From RBG-16-57-11 sp964503145 (GTDB taxonomy: Bacteria > Chloroflexota > Anaerolineae > Anaerolineales > UBA4823): a DNA stretch of 64,000 nt. Below, in pieces: positions 25,111 to 34,252 of this stretch. Within the stretch, counting starts at the first letter, position 1; each line of letters begins with the position of its first letter. The notes beneath the pieces were generated by a model. The model was not told where the DNA came from, searched no databases, and saw only the letters and a program-made list of their open reading frames with translations. A program made the position numbers and the translations under genes. The stretch spans positions 62,001 to 126,000 of the forward strand of contig CAZCYV010000007.1 of NCBI GenBank assembly GCA_964503145.1, in the 5' to 3' direction.

Positions 25111-26092
25111 ACGCCATCAGCTCCTGGGCCAGGGCGTCGTACTGCAAAGCGCTGCGGCTCTGGCTCTTGTGGTGGGTGATCGGCAGCCCTTCGATGGCGC
25201 TCTCGCGCAGCTTGGTGTCCACTTCGATGACCGTGCGGAAGACGCCTTCTCCGAAGGTGCTGCGGATTTGCTCGGCCACCTCGCGGTGGATGCGGTTGCG
25301 GCGGTCCGACAGGGTGATCAGGATGCGGTAGATCAAATCCGGGTTGTGCTGGCTGCGCACCTGGCGGATGGCGGCGGTCATGGTGCGCAGGGCGTGGGCG
25401 GAGAAAAATTCCGGTTGGGTGGGGATGATCAGCATGTCGGCTGCCACCAGCGCGTTGAGCGTCACTGCGCCCAGGAAGGGCGGACAATCCAGCAACACGA
25501 AATCGTAGTGTATGGCTGGGGGGCGCGGGGAGTTCCTGGAGGGGTAGGCCGTCGACGCCGAACCCGCAGTCCCGGGGTCTTGCACCGGGCGCAACTCGGC
25601 GCGCAGGGCGCGGCGCAGGATGGTCTCGTAGTCCTTGCGCACGGGCAAGAAGCGCTCCGCCAGATCCATGCCTTCGTTGGCGGGCACCAGGTCCAGGCCG
25701 GGGATGCTGGTCTCGCGGCTGACGCTGAGGATCGAAGCCGAATTGAAGAGCACCTCGGTCACCGCGCCGCGCACTCGCGCCGGGTCTTTGCCCAGCGCCA
25801 GGGTGAGGTTGGCCTGGGCGTCCAGGTCCACCAGCAGCACCTCCTGGTTGCGGCGCGCCAGCGCCCCGCCTAAAGACACCACCGTGGTGGTCTTGGCCAC
25901 ACCGCCCTTCTGGTTGGCAATGGCGATCACCACCGGCCCGGCGGCTCGCCTGGCGGCGGCGTCCGCCTCGGGCCGGGTTTCGGCGTTGGGGCTGGCCTCT
26001 TTCGCCTGGCTGAAGTCCACCCTGGTCTCGTCGGCCTGGGTGAGTGGATCGGTGCTGGCGCTATCGTTCTGGGGTGGCAGGCTATGGCTCAT
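25103..26092 (-). CDS. ParA/Soj-type ATPase (orphan)
   Basis: 329 residues. After an acidic, low-complexity N-terminus (1-50) comes the deviant Walker A KGGVAKTTT (62-70), DLDAQANLT, the Walker B-like FVLLDCPP and the C-terminal helices of ParA ATPases. No parB gene or obvious parS cluster lies beside it. It overlaps the upstream GAF protein gene by 4 nt (ATGA) and the kinase gene by 8 nt. Orphan ParA proteins in signalling operons (ParC of vibrios, PpfA of Rhodobacter) position chemoreceptor arrays; a similar role for this sensor set is inference. Confidence 0.9.
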   Translation of the reverse strand: MSHSLPPQNDSASTDPLTQADETRVDFSQAKEASPNAETRPEADAAARRAAGPVVIAIANQKGGVAKTTTVVSLGGALARRNQEVLLVDLDAQANLTLALGKDPARVRGAVTEVLFNSASILSVSRETSIPGLDLVPANEGMDLAERFLPVRKDYETILRRALRAELRPVQDPGTAGSASTAYPSRNSPRPPAIHYDFVLLDCPPFLGAVTLNALVAADMLIIPTQPEFFSAHALRTMTAAIRQVRSQHNPDLIYRILITLSDRRNRIHREVAEQIRSTFGEGVFRTVIEVDTKLRESAIEGLPITHHKSQSRSALQYDALAQELMAYV

Positions 26093-27921
26093 GGCTGATC
26101 TCCTGCGGGGTCTTTGGCGTCGGCGGGAGCGGCGCTCGACGGCGGGGTGATTGCGGTTTGCACGACTAATTGCGCCTTATCGGCTCTCAGCGCCTTGCGC
26201 AGTTCGCGGGCGGCGATCTGCAGGATTTGCTGCGGATCGTTGGTGGAGCGCATCTGGGCGGTGATCTCGCCGGTCAGGCGCTCGCGCTCTGCGGTGCGAC
26301 GGGTCTCTTCGAACAGTCGGGCGCTTTCCAGGGCGGCGCTCAGGCGGTCGCTCAGGGTCTCCACCAGGGCCACCTCGTCGCGCCGCCACTCGCCCGCCTG
26401 GGGCGACTTGGTCAGACGGACGACGCCCATCACCTGATCGCGAATTTTGATCGGCACGGCCAGGGTGTGGGCCTCCGCCGAGGCCGGCCCGATGACAACT
26501 TGGGCGCGCTCCCTGGCCTGCAGCATCTCCGGGCGCCATTCGCCGCTGACCGGCGTAGGATCGCCCACCGCGCCGGCGCGATAGCCGCGATCGGGCTGGG
26601 CGCGCAGCAATTTCTGCCAGGCCTCGCGGCTCAGGTTGCCGTAGGCGCGCTGCAGCGACTCCAGGGTGCGCTGGTTGGCGGCGAACAACTGCGCGTTTTC
26701 GATGGCAATCGCCACCTGGTTGGCCAGGGTTTGCAGCGCGCTCAGGTCTTCCTGGCTCAGCGGGGTGGGCTGCGAACTCTGCACATCCAGCACCCCCAGC
26801 AGCCTGCCGCCGGTCACCAGCGGGAGCGCGGCTTCCGAGCGGGTGTAGGGGAATTCGGCGTTTTCCAGGTATTGCTCATCCTGGCGCACGTCGGCGGCCA
26901 GGCGCGGCATGCGCGTGCGGGCGGCGCTGGCGACGATGCTGGGCTGGGAAAATGACAGAGAGTATCCCCTTTCGATCAACTGGCGGCCAGACTGGGTGTT
27001 GGCGGCGCGCAACACCAGCCGTTCGGCGGCGTCCATCCCGCCGGGCAGGCCGCCGTCGCCCGCCTCGGCGCCAGCGGCGCTCGCCTCGGCCAGGTAGATG
27101 TTCACGGCATAGAGATCGAAGCGCTCGCTGATCAGGTGCGTGATCTCGGTCAGCAGGTGGTTCAGGTCTGGCGTAGAACCCCCCGCGGCCGACATCGCCG
27201 AGTTGATGGCGCTGACCACTTCCGCCGAAGCCTGAAGCTGGCGGGCGCGCTGCTCCAGGGCGGCGGTGCGCTCAGCCACCCGCTGCTCCAGCGCCAGGCG
27301 CGTCTCTTCCAGAGCGCGGTTGCTCTCCTGCAGGCGCTGTTCGTTCTGGCGGGCGCGTTCCAGGGCAGCCTGCAAGCCGTTGATCGCCATCAGGAACAAC
27401 GTCCGCACCATGAACAGGCTGGCGATCACGGTCACCCAACGCCGCAGCGGCGTGGGCGGCGAAATCAATTCCGGCAACAGGGAGGTGTTGGCGGCCAGCA
27501 GCATGAATGTGGCAGCGACCATGAACACCGCGGTGATCAGGTTGACGTAGCGGGCGCCCAGAAGCAGACCGGCCAGCACCACGATCACCAGGGAATAGTA
27601 CAGATAGGGGCTGCTCAGGCCGCCCTGGAAGAAGGCCGGCAGCAGGGTGGTCAACAGGGCGACGAGCACCAACAGCCGGCCGGCGGCTCGAACTTTGCCG
27701 CGCCGCAGCAAGATGAGCACCAGGATTTCGGCCAGCGCCAGCGGCAACAGCAATGCCAGCACCAGCGGCGGCGCGCCTACCCACCACAGCGCCGGCCCAA
27801 GAACCAGGGTGATCCCCAGCGCCGCCCAGGCCACGCCGTTCAACACGACTGCCTGGCGGCTTTGTTCTTCGTCTTCGATCCCGGCGGGCGGCTCGAACCA
27901 ACGTCTGATCTTAACGCTCAT
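26089..27921 (-). CDS. Membrane GAF protein 1, no output domain
   Basis: 610 residues. About six membrane helices (25-190) precede a coiled coil (190-235, QESNRALEETRLALEQRVAERTAALEQ in part). GAF1 spans about 245-420, a Trp linker (SREAWQKLL) near 435, then a shortened GAF to about 550. The C-terminus (EITAQMRSTNDPQQILQIAA) is the first helix of another GAF that is never completed. No HisKA, GGDEF, HAMP or MCP domain is present. It is the last of seven similar genes before parA, overlapping parA by 4 nt. Confidence 0.85.
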   Translation of the reverse strand: MSVKIRRWFEPPAGIEDEEQSRQAVVLNGVAWAALGITLVLGPALWWVGAPPLVLALLLPLALAEILVLILLRRGKVRAAGRLLVLVALLTTLLPAFFQGGLSSPYLYYSLVIVVLAGLLLGARYVNLITAVFMVAATFMLLAANTSLLPELISPPTPLRRWVTVIASLFMVRTLFLMAINGLQAALERARQNEQRLQESNRALEETRLALEQRVAERTAALEQRARQLQASAEVVSAINSAMSAAGGSTPDLNHLLTEITHLISERFDLYAVNIYLAEASAAGAEAGDGGLPGGMDAAERLVLRAANTQSGRQLIERGYSLSFSQPSIVASAARTRMPRLAADVRQDEQYLENAEFPYTRSEAALPLVTGGRLLGVLDVQSSQPTPLSQEDLSALQTLANQVAIAIENAQLFAANQRTLESLQRAYGNLSREAWQKLLRAQPDRGYRAGAVGDPTPVSGEWRPEMLQARERAQVVIGPASAEAHTLAVPIKIRDQVMGVVRLTKSPQAGEWRRDEVALVETLSDRLSAALESARLFEETRRTAERERLTGEITAQMRSTNDPQQILQIAARELRKALRADKAQLVVQTAITPPSSAAPADAKDPAGDQP

Positions 27922-29689
27922 CTTCTTGTGCTCCGTAGCCCAGGCGGACTTCGACTTCGATCAGCCCCAGGGCGTCGCGCAGCTCTCGGGCGGCCGTCTC
28001 CAGCACGGTGTCGATATCCAGGGTGGCGCGCATCTGGCCGGTTACCCGATCCACCAGGCGCTCCTGCTCGGCGCGCTGGCGCGTCTCCGCATACAGGCGG
28101 GCGCTATCCAGGGCCACGCCCAGTTGTTCGACGATGGCTTCCAGCAGCTCGATTTCTTCGCTGCTCCAGGCGGCCGGTCGGTCGGCGGGGCGCCTGCCTC
28201 CCGGATGCCGGCCATTGGACGGCGCCGAAGGCGTCAGCGCCGCCGGCTCTTTGGCCAGGTTGATCACGCCGATGACCTGGTCGCGCACTTTAATGGGCAG
28301 CAACAGGATGGGTCGGTTGTGCGCCATGGTCTGCAGGGGCTGCCCGGTCTCTAAGACGCGGCGGCGGACGGATTGCAGCTCGTCGCTCGGCGCCCCCGTC
28401 CCCAGGCCGTAGCGGTAGGTCAGCTTTTGTTTTTCCAGCGAATCCAGAAATTCCTGCCAGGCGCGGCGGCTGATGCGTCCATAAGCCCGCTGGACTTCTT
28501 CCACGGCCTGCTGGCTCTGCTGGATCAGGTAGGCGTTATCCAGAGCGATAGCGAGCTGGTCGGCCAGCGCCTGGAAGGTGGAGATCTCCATTTCGCCAAA
28601 GGCGCCGGGTTTGTCGCTCTGCACCGTCAGCGCGCCCAGCACCCGGCCGCGCGAGCGCAGCGGGATGGCCGCTTCCGAGCGGGTCTCCGGCAATTCCGGG
28701 GTGGGCAGGCGCACGGCGTCATCCTGGACATCCCCGGCCAGGCGCGGCTGGGCGTTGGCGATGCTCCAACCGATCATGCCGCGGCCATAGCGGATGCGGT
28801 GGCCGCGCGCCAGCATCGCCTTGCCCGCCTCGCCGGTGCCGGCTTTCAAGAGCGCCCATTCGCCAGAAGGCTCCAGCTCGAACAGGCCGACGTAATACAG
28901 GCCGAACTGATCGCGAATCAGATCCACTGCGGTTTGCAGCAGGCTTTGCGTGTCCAGGATGGAGGTCGTGGCGCGGCCGATCTCGATGGCCGTTTGCAGA
29001 TAGCGGGTGCGCTGCTCCAGAATGCGGGTGCGTTCGCTCACCTGGTCTTCGAGGCTGGCGCGCATTTTTTCCAGCTCGCGGTTGCTCTCTGCCGTGGCCT
29101 GTTCGCTCTGCCTGGCGAGTTGCACGGCCTGGTTCAGGCTGTTGGAAGCCAGGTGAATCAGCCCGGCGGTGGCGAAGAAGACGATCCCCATGGTGACCAT
29201 GAAGCCCACCGGGCTGTAGGGCACCATCACCGGGAGCAGCGGGCTGGGAGATTGGGAGAGCGCCAGGTAAACCGCGCCGGCGGCCGTGTTCAGAAAGGCC
29301 ATCAGGAAGCCAGCCGCGCTGCCGAGCAACAGTCCGGCGACGATCACCACCAGCGCCAGGCCCACCAGTGGCCCATTGCCTTCGAACTGGTTGACGAACG
29401 TGGCGGCGACCAGGACGAGCCACAGCCCACTCGTCAGCACCCCGGCGGACAGGCGCACCCGGCCTCGCAGCAGCAGCCAGCGCGCCGCCAGCTCGAACAC
29501 CAGGAGCAGGGTGGCGGTGAGAGCGTCGATCGCCGGGTTCTCCGAGAAGAAGACATTGACATACACCAGCAGCGTGATGGCGATCAGCAGCGTCAGCAGG
29601 GTGTTCAGCAGCCGCGCCTGGCGAGCCGTCTCGGAATCGAGCTGCGACAGGAGCGATTGAGGCAGGGGCGGGCCGATCATAGTGTTCAT
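27911..29689 (-). CDS. Membrane GAF protein 2, no output domain
   Basis: 592 residues with about six membrane helices (20-180), a coiled coil near 185-240 (ELEKMRASLEDQVSERTRIL), GAF1 about 245-410, the Trp linker SRRAWQEFL near 425, a shortened GAF with VRDQVIGVINLAKEP and ENARLY-type exit helix, and the shared tail RVTGQMRATLDIDTVLETAA ending 35 residues later. It lacks an output domain. It overlaps the next gene by 11 nt. The membrane part resembles protein 1 in layout, so the two are probably close paralogs. Confidence 0.85.
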   Translation of the reverse strand: MNTMIGPPLPQSLLSQLDSETARQARLLNTLLTLLIAITLLVYVNVFFSENPAIDALTATLLLVFELAARWLLLRGRVRLSAGVLTSGLWLVLVAATFVNQFEGNGPLVGLALVVIVAGLLLGSAAGFLMAFLNTAAGAVYLALSQSPSPLLPVMVPYSPVGFMVTMGIVFFATAGLIHLASNSLNQAVQLARQSEQATAESNRELEKMRASLEDQVSERTRILEQRTRYLQTAIEIGRATTSILDTQSLLQTAVDLIRDQFGLYYVGLFELEPSGEWALLKAGTGEAGKAMLARGHRIRYGRGMIGWSIANAQPRLAGDVQDDAVRLPTPELPETRSEAAIPLRSRGRVLGALTVQSDKPGAFGEMEISTFQALADQLAIALDNAYLIQQSQQAVEEVQRAYGRISRRAWQEFLDSLEKQKLTYRYGLGTGAPSDELQSVRRRVLETGQPLQTMAHNRPILLLPIKVRDQVIGVINLAKEPAALTPSAPSNGRHPGGRRPADRPAAWSSEEIELLEAIVEQLGVALDSARLYAETRQRAEQERLVDRVTGQMRATLDIDTVLETAARELRDALGLIEVEVRLGYGAQEDER

Positions 29690-32262
29690 AGGGTCTCTTT
29701 TTCGAGCTGCACTTCGACCTGGGCGAATCCCAGGCGCTGGGCGATCTCGTTGACCGCGGTCTGAAGCACGGTTTCCATGTCCAGAGAGGCGCGCAGCTTG
29801 CCCGTCACCTCGGCGACGAGTTGCTCGCGCCGGGCGCGGCGCTGGCTCTCGGCCAGCAAGCGGGCGTTTTCGACGGTCAGGGCGGCCTGGCTGGCGATGG
29901 CTTCGACGATGGTGATCTCGTCCTGACTCCAGACGTGGTTCGGATCCTGACTTTCCAACACGATCGCGCCGATTACCTCTTCGTGCAGCTTCAGCGGCAC
30001 GCGCAGCTTGCCGCGCGGGTTCGGCTGCGCGGCTTCCTGCGGGCGGTCCAGGGCGGCGATAGGCTCGTCGGCCTGGAAGACCGGCTGCGCTTCGACAGGG
30101 CGCACCTCGAGCAGGTCGTATTCGAACGCCATGGCTCCCTGTTCGGTCAGCAGGCGCTCCCAGGTTTGGCGGGTCTGGCTCTGGATGAGCTGGTTGGTCT
30201 CTTTCAAGGCGGCCTGTACCTGGGTCACCAGGCGCATATTTTCGATTGCGGTGGCCAGTTGGTTCGCCAGGGTTTGCAGGGCGGTCAGATCGTCCTGGGT
30301 GAAGGCGGCCGGTTGGGTGCTCTGCACGTCCAGCGCGCCGATGATCTTGGGGCCGGAGCGCAGCGGCAGCGTCAGCTCGGAGCGGGTGTCGGCGAGCAGC
30401 GGCTCGGCGACGTACATCTGATCCAGGCGGACGTCATCCGAGAGGCGCGGCTGCCCGAAGCGCGTCACGTAGCCCACGATGCCCTGCTCCCCCACCCGCA
30501 GGCGGATGTCCCGCTGGCGCAGTTGGGCGCCCAATTCGCCGCTGGCGACCCTGAGCTGGGCGTACTCGCCCAATTCGTCCACCAGGAAGACGCCCACATT
30601 GTAGAAGCCGAAGCGCTCGCTGATCAGGTCCACCACGTTTTGCAGCAGTTCGTCCAGGTCTTGCCCCAGGGTGATCTCGCGGGCGATCTCGGCGGCGGTC
30701 TGCAACTGCAGGGAGCGGTATTCGAGCTGGCGGGTGCGCTCGGCGACGCGCTGCTCGAGTTGTTCGATCGTCCCTTTGAGTTGCTCCGCCATGCTCGCCA
30801 GGGTTCCAGCCAGCAGGCCGATTTCGTCTTGATTTTGAGCTTGAACCTGTTGCAGGGTGGGGATCGGCAGGTCCCATTCGCCTCGGCTGAATTGCTCGGC
30901 CGAGGTCGCCAGCGTGCGGATCGGCCGGACCAGCCAGTTCGAGCCGAACCAGGCCATCACCACCGCCACCAGGGCGATCAAGACGCCGAGGGGCAGAATC
31001 CGTCTGAAAATGACGTCTTGGGAGGCGCGCACCAGCTCCTGCTGCAAGGTGACCACTTCTTGCAGCACTTCCTGGGTTGGCACGACGCTGGCCAGGCTCC
31101 AGCCTGGATCGGAGGTCGCCAGGGTCGAAGCGCTGCGCACCGGCGTATAAGCGACGAACATTTCGCGGTCGCCCAGGCGCAGCACGTCGAAGCCGCTCTC
31201 GCCGCGCTGCATGCCGGCCAGGATGCGTTGCAGATCGGGGGAAGCGCCGTCGGCGGCGGCCGCCTCGAGCAGGTTGGGCGTGGGGTTTTCGGGGTCGGGC
31301 GCTCTGCCGAGCAGGTCCTGATAACCCTGTTCGGGCAGGATGATGGCATTGCCCTGTTTGTCCACCAGGAAGGAATAGCCGCTCTGCAGGAAGCGGGCGT
31401 TTTCGATGTTCGCCTGAAGCTCGCCCAGGGTGATGTCCAGCCCGATCACGCCGATCAGCCGCCCCTGGCGATCGTACACCGGCTCGGCGATGGTGGTCAC
31501 CAGGCCCAGGCCGGTGGCGTCGAAATAGACCGGCGACCAGACCGGCCGCTGCGCGATGCGTGGGATGTTGCCCTCCAGGCTGGACAGATACCAGGGGCGC
31601 TGGGTGACCTGGAAATCGGCCGGCACCACCTCCCCCAGTCGGATGTTGGGATAATAGCGGGTGACGTCGTTGGAGGTGCCCAAATAGATCGCCGCGGCGT
31701 TGGGATTGTTCTGCTTCACCGCCTGCAGGGTCAGGTCCAGGTAAGCGGTCAGCTCGATATCCTGCTGCACGGCCTGAGCCAGCGCCGGGTCGCTCCGGGC
31801 TTTGGCGACGACCATGTTGGGGACGAAGAGGCTGGATATCGCCTCCGCCCCGTTCATCATCTGTCCTTCGGGGCCGGTGATCAACTCGGTCTGGATGGGG
31901 GTCAGCGGCAATTGTCCGGCGTAGATCGCGGCGGTGGTGTCGGCCACGGTCTGAACATCGCGCACCGCCCGATCCAGGATCAGGGCGCTCTGCGCGGCCA
32001 TGCTCTGGTTGACCTGCACCAGATAGGCCTGGATCTGCTGGCGCATGCTGCGCGTGCTGCTATCCTGCGCCTGACGGATGACCAGGCTGGCCGAATTGGC
32101 CGCGACGACCAGGATCACCAGGATGGTGAGCACCGTCAGGCCTATCGCCAGGCCGAACAGGCGGCCGCGAATGCTGCGCGGCATCGCGGCGTCCTGGAAC
32201 GAGGCGGCTGGCGGCAGCCCCTGGTTTCCAGCAGGTGTGGGTTGCAGTTCACGCTCCGCCAT
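29686..32262 (-). CDS. Membrane GAF protein 3, dCache-HAMP type, no output domain
   Basis: 858 residues. One helix (33-57), a large extracytoplasmic region (60-415) with dCache features (RPWYLSSLEGN, GLVTTIAEPVYDRQGRLIGVIGLDI), a second helix (420-440) and HAMP (RPIRTLATSAEQFSRGEWDL). Then GAF1 about 525-690, a Trp linker (QTWERLL), a shortened GAF, and the shared tail EVTGKLRASLDMETVLQTAV. The dCache domain should bind a small extracellular ligand. No kinase or MCP output is present. It overlaps the downstream gene by 4 nt. Confidence 0.87.
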   Translation of the reverse strand: MAERELQPTPAGNQGLPPAASFQDAAMPRSIRGRLFGLAIGLTVLTILVILVVAANSASLVIRQAQDSSTRSMRQQIQAYLVQVNQSMAAQSALILDRAVRDVQTVADTTAAIYAGQLPLTPIQTELITGPEGQMMNGAEAISSLFVPNMVVAKARSDPALAQAVQQDIELTAYLDLTLQAVKQNNPNAAAIYLGTSNDVTRYYPNIRLGEVVPADFQVTQRPWYLSSLEGNIPRIAQRPVWSPVYFDATGLGLVTTIAEPVYDRQGRLIGVIGLDITLGELQANIENARFLQSGYSFLVDKQGNAIILPEQGYQDLLGRAPDPENPTPNLLEAAAADGASPDLQRILAGMQRGESGFDVLRLGDREMFVAYTPVRSASTLATSDPGWSLASVVPTQEVLQEVVTLQQELVRASQDVIFRRILPLGVLIALVAVVMAWFGSNWLVRPIRTLATSAEQFSRGEWDLPIPTLQQVQAQNQDEIGLLAGTLASMAEQLKGTIEQLEQRVAERTRQLEYRSLQLQTAAEIAREITLGQDLDELLQNVVDLISERFGFYNVGVFLVDELGEYAQLRVASGELGAQLRQRDIRLRVGEQGIVGYVTRFGQPRLSDDVRLDQMYVAEPLLADTRSELTLPLRSGPKIIGALDVQSTQPAAFTQDDLTALQTLANQLATAIENMRLVTQVQAALKETNQLIQSQTRQTWERLLTEQGAMAFEYDLLEVRPVEAQPVFQADEPIAALDRPQEAAQPNPRGKLRVPLKLHEEVIGAIVLESQDPNHVWSQDEITIVEAIASQAALTVENARLLAESQRRARREQLVAEVTGKLRASLDMETVLQTAVNEIAQRLGFAQVEVQLEKETL

Positions 32263-34252
32263 GCTCTGCGCCTCCGTTGCTGTGGTTCTCCTCGGCTGGT
32301 CCGTCCACTTCGGCAGTGTTTGCCCAATCGGCTGCGCCGGCGCGACTGGCTTCGGCGATCTGGCCGATTTGGATGACCGCGCGCCGCGTGCCCAGGGCTT
32401 TGCCCAGCTCGCGCACCGTATTTTGCAGGAGAGATTCGATGTTCACTGCGCTGCGCATTTGAGTGGCGATGTAGTTGATTTGCTGTTCGCGGGCGGCCAG
32501 GCGCTGCGCCTGCTGCAAGAGGCGGGCGCTCTCCAGCACCTGGCTCAGGCGGCTGCTGATCGTCGCCAACAAATAGACCTCCGCTTCGCTCAGTTCACCG
32601 CCCTGCGGCCAGACATCCAGCGAGCCGATGACTTCGCCGCGCACGCGCAGCGGGATGCTGAGCGGCCCAGCCGCGGGCTGGCCGGGGGTTTCCGGCGCCG
32701 CCGTTAGCGATACCGGCGCCGCCTGCGGAGCACCACCGTTGGCCGGGATCGGGGTGACCTCGACGCCGTCGAATTCATAACCGATCACCGGCAGGGTCTG
32801 CGCCAATCGCGTCCATTCCTGGCGCTCGATCCGCCGGTAAACGCTCTGCAGTTCGTTCAGGTTTTCGCGGACTTCTTTCAACAGCCGGGCGTTCTGGATG
32901 GCAATCGCCAGTTGATCGGCCATCACCTGCAGGATGGCAATGCTTTCCTCGTCGAAGGCGTCGGGGATCTGGCTCTGCACATCCAGCACGCCGATCACCC
33001 GCTCGGCGGCCTTTAGCGGCAGGGCCAGCTCCGAGCGCGTCTCGGGCAGGAGCGGGTTCTTGTAATGATAAGGATCGAGGGTGACATCGCGCGCCAATTG
33101 GGCCTCGCCGCTCTCGGCAGCGTGTCCCACCAGGCCGACGGCGCCGGAGCCGCCGTGGATGGCGAGTTTGTGTTCGCGCCTCAGCATTTCCTCCCCGGCT
33201 TTGCCGGTGGCGGCGCGCAGGATGGCGAATTCGTCCCGGGCGTCGTTCAGGAAAATGCCGGCGTGGTAGAAGCCGAAGCGCTCGCGGATCAGTTCCACAG
33301 CCGAGACAAGCAGTTTGTCCAGGTTGGTGGTGGCGGCGATGTCGCGGGCCACCTGCGCCGCCACCTGGAGTTGAACCGTGCGGCGCTGCAATTCGCTGGT
33401 GCGCTCCTCCACCCGGGCTTCCAGCGACTCGTAGGAGCGATTGAGTTCTGCGGCCATCCAGGCCACGGCGCGGGAAAGCTCGCCGATCTCATCGCTGCGG
33501 GGCATCGGCGTCACGGGGCTGAAATCTCCCGCGGTGATGCGCTGTACTTCGCCGATTAAGGATTGAAGCGGCCTGACGAGCGCGCGGCGGCTCAGCCAGG
33601 CGACTCCCAGGGCGACCAGCAAGGCAATCGCCACCGCGCTGAGCGAGAGGAAGCGGGCGACCTGCTGGCGGCGTTGGATCTGGGCGCTGCGGGCGGATAA
33701 CTCGCTCTGCAAATTGCGATCCAGGCGCGTCAGCAGTTCATCCAGCCGATTTTGCAATTCGGCCAGCCGCACCTGGCGACGCTGCAAGGCTGCGCCCCAG
33801 CGGCCCTGCTCGGACAGCATGTAGATCTCTTGCGCCAGATCGGCGAACTCGGCGCTGACGCCGCGCAGTTCAGCGGCAATGGCGCGGTTCTCTTCGGCGG
33901 CGGCGGTCGCCAGCCCGATTTGCGTGGCGGCCAGCGCTTCCAGCTTTCGATCCAGCTCCGCCAGGGCCGCGTCGAGCTGTTCCCTGGCGCCTTGCGCAGG
34001 TCGGGTGATCGAGAAGGTGTCCAGCGTGCCGACCACGCGCAGCCAACTGGAGCGGATATCGCTGGTCTGCACCGCCAGATCCGCCGCCCGGCGCATCAAC
34101 TGCACATCCTGGGCGGAGCGAGCGGCGAACCATAAGCTGACCGCGCCCGAGGCCGCAACCAGCATGACCATCAACAGGCCGAACTGGGTGATGCGCCCCA
34201 GCAGGGAGGTGCGTTTGTGATCTCTCGCGCTCAGATCACTCGGTTGCGCCAT
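32249..34252 (-). CDS. Membrane GAF protein 4, helical-bundle-HAMP type, no output domain
   Basis: 667 residues from ATG 34252, chosen because GGAGG lies 5 nt upstream; ATG 34264 is also in frame. Helix 1 (20-42), an all-helical extracytoplasmic stretch (45-190) like four-helix-bundle MCP sensors, helix 2, HAMP (RPLQSLIGEVQRITAGDFSP), GAF1 about 300-460, Trp linker (RQEWTRL), shortened GAF and the shared tail YIATQMRSAVNIESLLQNTV. It ends in an Ala/Gly/Asn-rich segment. No output domain. Confidence 0.87.
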   Translation of the reverse strand: MAQPSDLSARDHKRTSLLGRITQFGLLMVMLVAASGAVSLWFAARSAQDVQLMRRAADLAVQTSDIRSSWLRVVGTLDTFSITRPAQGAREQLDAALAELDRKLEALAATQIGLATAAAEENRAIAAELRGVSAEFADLAQEIYMLSEQGRWGAALQRRQVRLAELQNRLDELLTRLDRNLQSELSARSAQIQRRQQVARFLSLSAVAIALLVALGVAWLSRRALVRPLQSLIGEVQRITAGDFSPVTPMPRSDEIGELSRAVAWMAAELNRSYESLEARVEERTSELQRRTVQLQVAAQVARDIAATTNLDKLLVSAVELIRERFGFYHAGIFLNDARDEFAILRAATGKAGEEMLRREHKLAIHGGSGAVGLVGHAAESGEAQLARDVTLDPYHYKNPLLPETRSELALPLKAAERVIGVLDVQSQIPDAFDEESIAILQVMADQLAIAIQNARLLKEVRENLNELQSVYRRIERQEWTRLAQTLPVIGYEFDGVEVTPIPANGGAPQAAPVSLTAAPETPGQPAAGPLSIPLRVRGEVIGSLDVWPQGGELSEAEVYLLATISSRLSQVLESARLLQQAQRLAAREQQINYIATQMRSAVNIESLLQNTVRELGKALGTRRAVIQIGQIAEASRAGAADWANTAEVDGPAEENHSNGGAEHGGA

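Noticed and set aside
25103..26092. Chromosome or plasmid partition locus with nearby replication origin
   Set aside because: There is no ParB gene, no visible parS cluster, no dnaA or rep gene, and the ParA frame is embedded in a sensor operon.
29821..32376. Long open frame (about 850 codons) antisense to membrane GAF protein 3, and similar long frames opposite the other GAF genes, the giant kinase and mutS2
   Set aside because: These are products of high GC content and codon bias on the coding strand. Their translations are rich in Gly, Gln, His and Arg with no domain motifs, and the opposite frames carry clear conserved domains.
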